Source: Rebecca billardiae RCC1528 (Eukaryota > Haptophyta). Taken from it: DNA of 64,000 bases. Under the pieces are notes generated by a model. The model saw only the letters and a list, made by a program, of their open reading frames with translations. It was not told where the DNA came from and did no database searches. The first letter of the stretch is position 1. Each line of letters opens with the position of its first letter. The translations under genes and the position numbers were made by a program. Shown here piece after piece: positions 62,419-64,000 of this stretch. The stretch lies in assembly GCA_965240325.2 (NCBI GenBank), contig OZ251231.1:1612001-1676000 (forward strand). Reading direction: 5' to 3'.

Positions 62419-64000
62419 TTACTCCCGGCGGCGGGGCACGAGCCGGCGCTGGCCCCGTAGCCGCCGCGTGCGCCGCCGCCGCCTGCTGCGCCGCGCGTCG
62501 TCGTCGCCGCCGTGCAGGAAGAGCGCCTCGTTGAGCGGCGAGAGCGCCGTCTCGCGCGTCAGCGCGAGCGTGTCGTTGAGCTCAGCCGCGTCGAGGCCAG
62601 CCGGCCGGAGGTCAGCAGCGCTGGGCTGGGACTGCGCCGTAGGCTGCGCGCTGAGGTGGACAAAGACGGCGAGGGTGCCGCCGTCGCTCGGCGCCGTCTC
62701 GCCCTCGCGCAGCGCGCGCAGCCCCACGCGGCCGCGTGCGTCCGTCGCGGGCACCAGCCGCGTGAAGAGCGAGTAGACCAGGCTGTACTGCGGCCGGCCG
62801 ACGAAGTCGCGCACAGCGACCAGCGCGCCGCGCCGCGCGTGTGAGAACGTCTCGAGCGCGCAGCGCACGCGCAGCCGGCCGTCGATGAGCACCACGTCCG
62901 CCTCGCGCAGCCGCGCGCCGAGCGCGCGCACGTACGCGCGCGCCAGCGCGGCGGGGTCCGGCGCCGCCTCGGCCGCCCGCCCCGGGCGCGCGGCCGCGCC
63001 GCCCGCACGCGGCTGGATCGGGTGGTACCGGCGCAGCAGCGGCAGCGGCAGCGCGGCCGAGACGCGCGCGAGGTCTGCGCCCGCCGAGTCCACCGAGTAC
63101 ACGCTCGCGGGCGTCGAGCTGAGCACGAGGTAGCTGCTGCCGCCCGAGCCCCACTCGGCGAACAGCGCGCCCGGGTGGTCGAGCCACTGCCGCACGAGCA
63201 GCACGAACGTGCGCAGGTCGGCGGCCGCCATGCGCGGCGCGAGCGGCGCGGCGCGCGCCGCCTGCAGCGCGGCCTCGAGCTCGGCGCCCTCGAGCGGCGG
63301 CGGTGCCGTCCACGCGCCGGGCGCGGGTGTGTCCGCAGGCTCGGCCTGCCCGCCGCGCTGCCGCGCACGGCGCGCCCGGCGCACCGCCCACTTGCTCAGC
63401 ATGCCGCCGAGCGGGCAGCGGCCGGGCTGCGCGCCGCCCGGCTTGGGCCGCTTCGCAAGGCCGCGCTCGCACCTGCGCGGGCGTGCGGTGTAGTTGTAGT
63501 AGTGCTCGGAGAGGCGCGTGCCCACGGCCTGCAGCGTGAGCTGCGGCCAGGCGTGCAGCGCGAGCAGCCGCTCCGTGTACACCGCGTCCATCACCAGGTT
63601 GTCCTTCCCCGTGTACACGCGCAGCCACGACGGCGCGTACGCCGGGTCGCCCACCGGCTGCCCCGCGCCCACCTCCGCTCGGTACGCGGCCGAGCAGTTG
63701 GACGGCGCCGGCTGCGCGAACGCGGGGCTGCGCAGCGTGCCGTGGTACAGCTCGAGGTAGCGGCCGGTGACGCGCGCGAGGCGCGACGCCCCCGCCGGGC
63801 TGACCAGCAGCCCGTGCGCGCACAGCGGCTTGCGCGCGCGGAAGAGGTGCAGCGCCGCACCCGCCGCGCCGCCGCCGCCGTCGTGCACGCGCCAGCAGCG
63901 CTCGACCGCCCAGAGCCACTCGAAGCACGAGCCGAGGAAGACGAGGTCGACGGCGCACGCGCGCGCGAGCGCGTCGATCCGCGCGATGTGCGCGTCGAAC
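62419..64000 (-). CDS. Partial protein: GT25-like segment joined to a methyltransferase-like domain
   Basis: The frame is open from the window edge to a stop at 62419, about 526 codons; the N-terminus is outside. The first part has ALARACAVDLVFLGSCFEWL, then KPLCAHGLLVSPAGASRLAR, the spacing of GT25 (procollagen galactosyltransferase-like) enzymes, and YTGKDNLVMDAVYTERLLAL. After a Pro/Ala/Arg linker, the C-terminal half reads like a SAM methyltransferase-type Rossmann domain: FAEWGSGGSSYLVL, SVYSVDSAG, ADVVLIDGRLRVRCALETF, and ALVAVRDFVGRPQYSLVYSL. Both halves are predicted for luminal glycan chemistry. Whether the SAM site is functional is unclear. The Arg-rich tail is low complexity. Confidence 0.65.
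   Translation of the reverse strand, partial: FDAHIARIDALARACAVDLVFLGSCFEWLWAVERCWRVHDGGGGAAGAALHLFRARKPLCAHGLLVSPAGASRLARVTGRYLELYHGTLRSPAFAQPAPSNCSAAYRAEVGAGQPVGDPAYAPSWLRVYTGKDNLVMDAVYTERLLALHAWPQLTLQAVGTRLSEHYYNYTARPRRCERGLAKRPKPGGAQPGRCPLGGMLSKWAVRRARRARQRGGQAEPADTPAPGAWTAPPPLEGAELEAALQAARAAPLAPRMAAADLRTFVLLVRQWLDHPGALFAEWGSGGSSYLVLSSTPASVYSVDSAGADLARVSAALPLPLLRRYHPIQPRAGGAAARPGRAAEAAPDPAALARAYVRALGARLREADVVLIDGRLRVRCALETFSHARRGALVAVRDFVGRPQYSLVYSLFTRLVPATDARGRVGLRALREGETAPSDGGTLAVFVHLSAQPTAQSQPSAADLRPAGLDAAELNDTLALTRETALSPLNEALFLHGGDDDARRSRRRRRTRRLRGQRRLVPRRRE

Overview
The window looks like nuclear DNA of a GC-rich, repeat-laden single-celled eukaryote. A haptophyte-like (coccolithophore-type) microalga is my best guess. 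This is an inference from composition, small introns and the gene mix (ascorbate peroxidase, a probably plastid-targeted CGFS glutaredoxin, several secreted glycan-modifying enzymes), not a proof. Six introns could be placed with confidence in five genes. They are 103-199 bp long, and all read GTGNGC at the donor (GTGAGC, GTGCGC or GTGGGC) and CAG at the acceptor. Codon third positions are so GC-rich that long antisense and out-of-frame ORFs are everywhere; I treated almost all of them as shadows.

Layout. 0-8 kb: a truncated membrane/secreted protein, a coiled-coil protein, a cardiolipin synthase-type phosphatidyltransferase, an ascorbate peroxidase, a 2.9 kb gene-poor gap, and a monothiol glutaredoxin. 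8-12 kb: repeats, including a 604 bp tandem duplication. 11.9-23.6 kb: a segmental duplication carrying an EamA-type transporter twice; the second copy has been split by a 269 bp MITE and a 1.9 kb DNA transposon. Between the copies lie a GlnT-like glutamine synthetase homologue and a decayed LINE. 24-31 kb: an unknown gene, glutamate-cysteine ligase, an adenylate kinase fused to an alpha/beta hydrolase, and an unknown charged protein. 32-39 kb: a divergent pair (sulfotransferase-like and SGNH/PC-esterase-like) sharing an inverted-repeat promoter, then a TylF-like methyltransferase. 39-52 kb: almost entirely mobile DNA. It holds two adjacent 1.5 kb palindromes bounded by TTAA, and a 4.9 kb copia-type LTR retrotransposon whose empty target site survives in a second copy of the host repeat at 11.5 kb. 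52-64 kb: a glycosyltransferase, a TPR protein, a three-exon SET-JmjN-JmjC-C5HC2 gene, and two more glycan-type genes, the last running off the window.

How the genes relate. Glutamate-cysteine ligase, ascorbate peroxidase and the CGFS glutaredoxin all belong to thiol/ascorbate redox defence, but they are scattered and nothing shows co-regulation. The putative glycosyltransferases, sulfotransferase, SGNH esterase and TylF methyltransferase have N-terminal signal or anchor sequences (the last gene's N-terminus lies outside the window). They would suit synthesis and decoration of cell-surface or scale/coccolith polysaccharide in the secretory pathway.

The most unusual items are: the chromatin gene, a SET writer joined to a KDM5-like eraser that has lost two of three iron ligands; the adenylate kinase-hydrolase fusion; the twin TTAA palindromes; and the dated stack of nested insertions.
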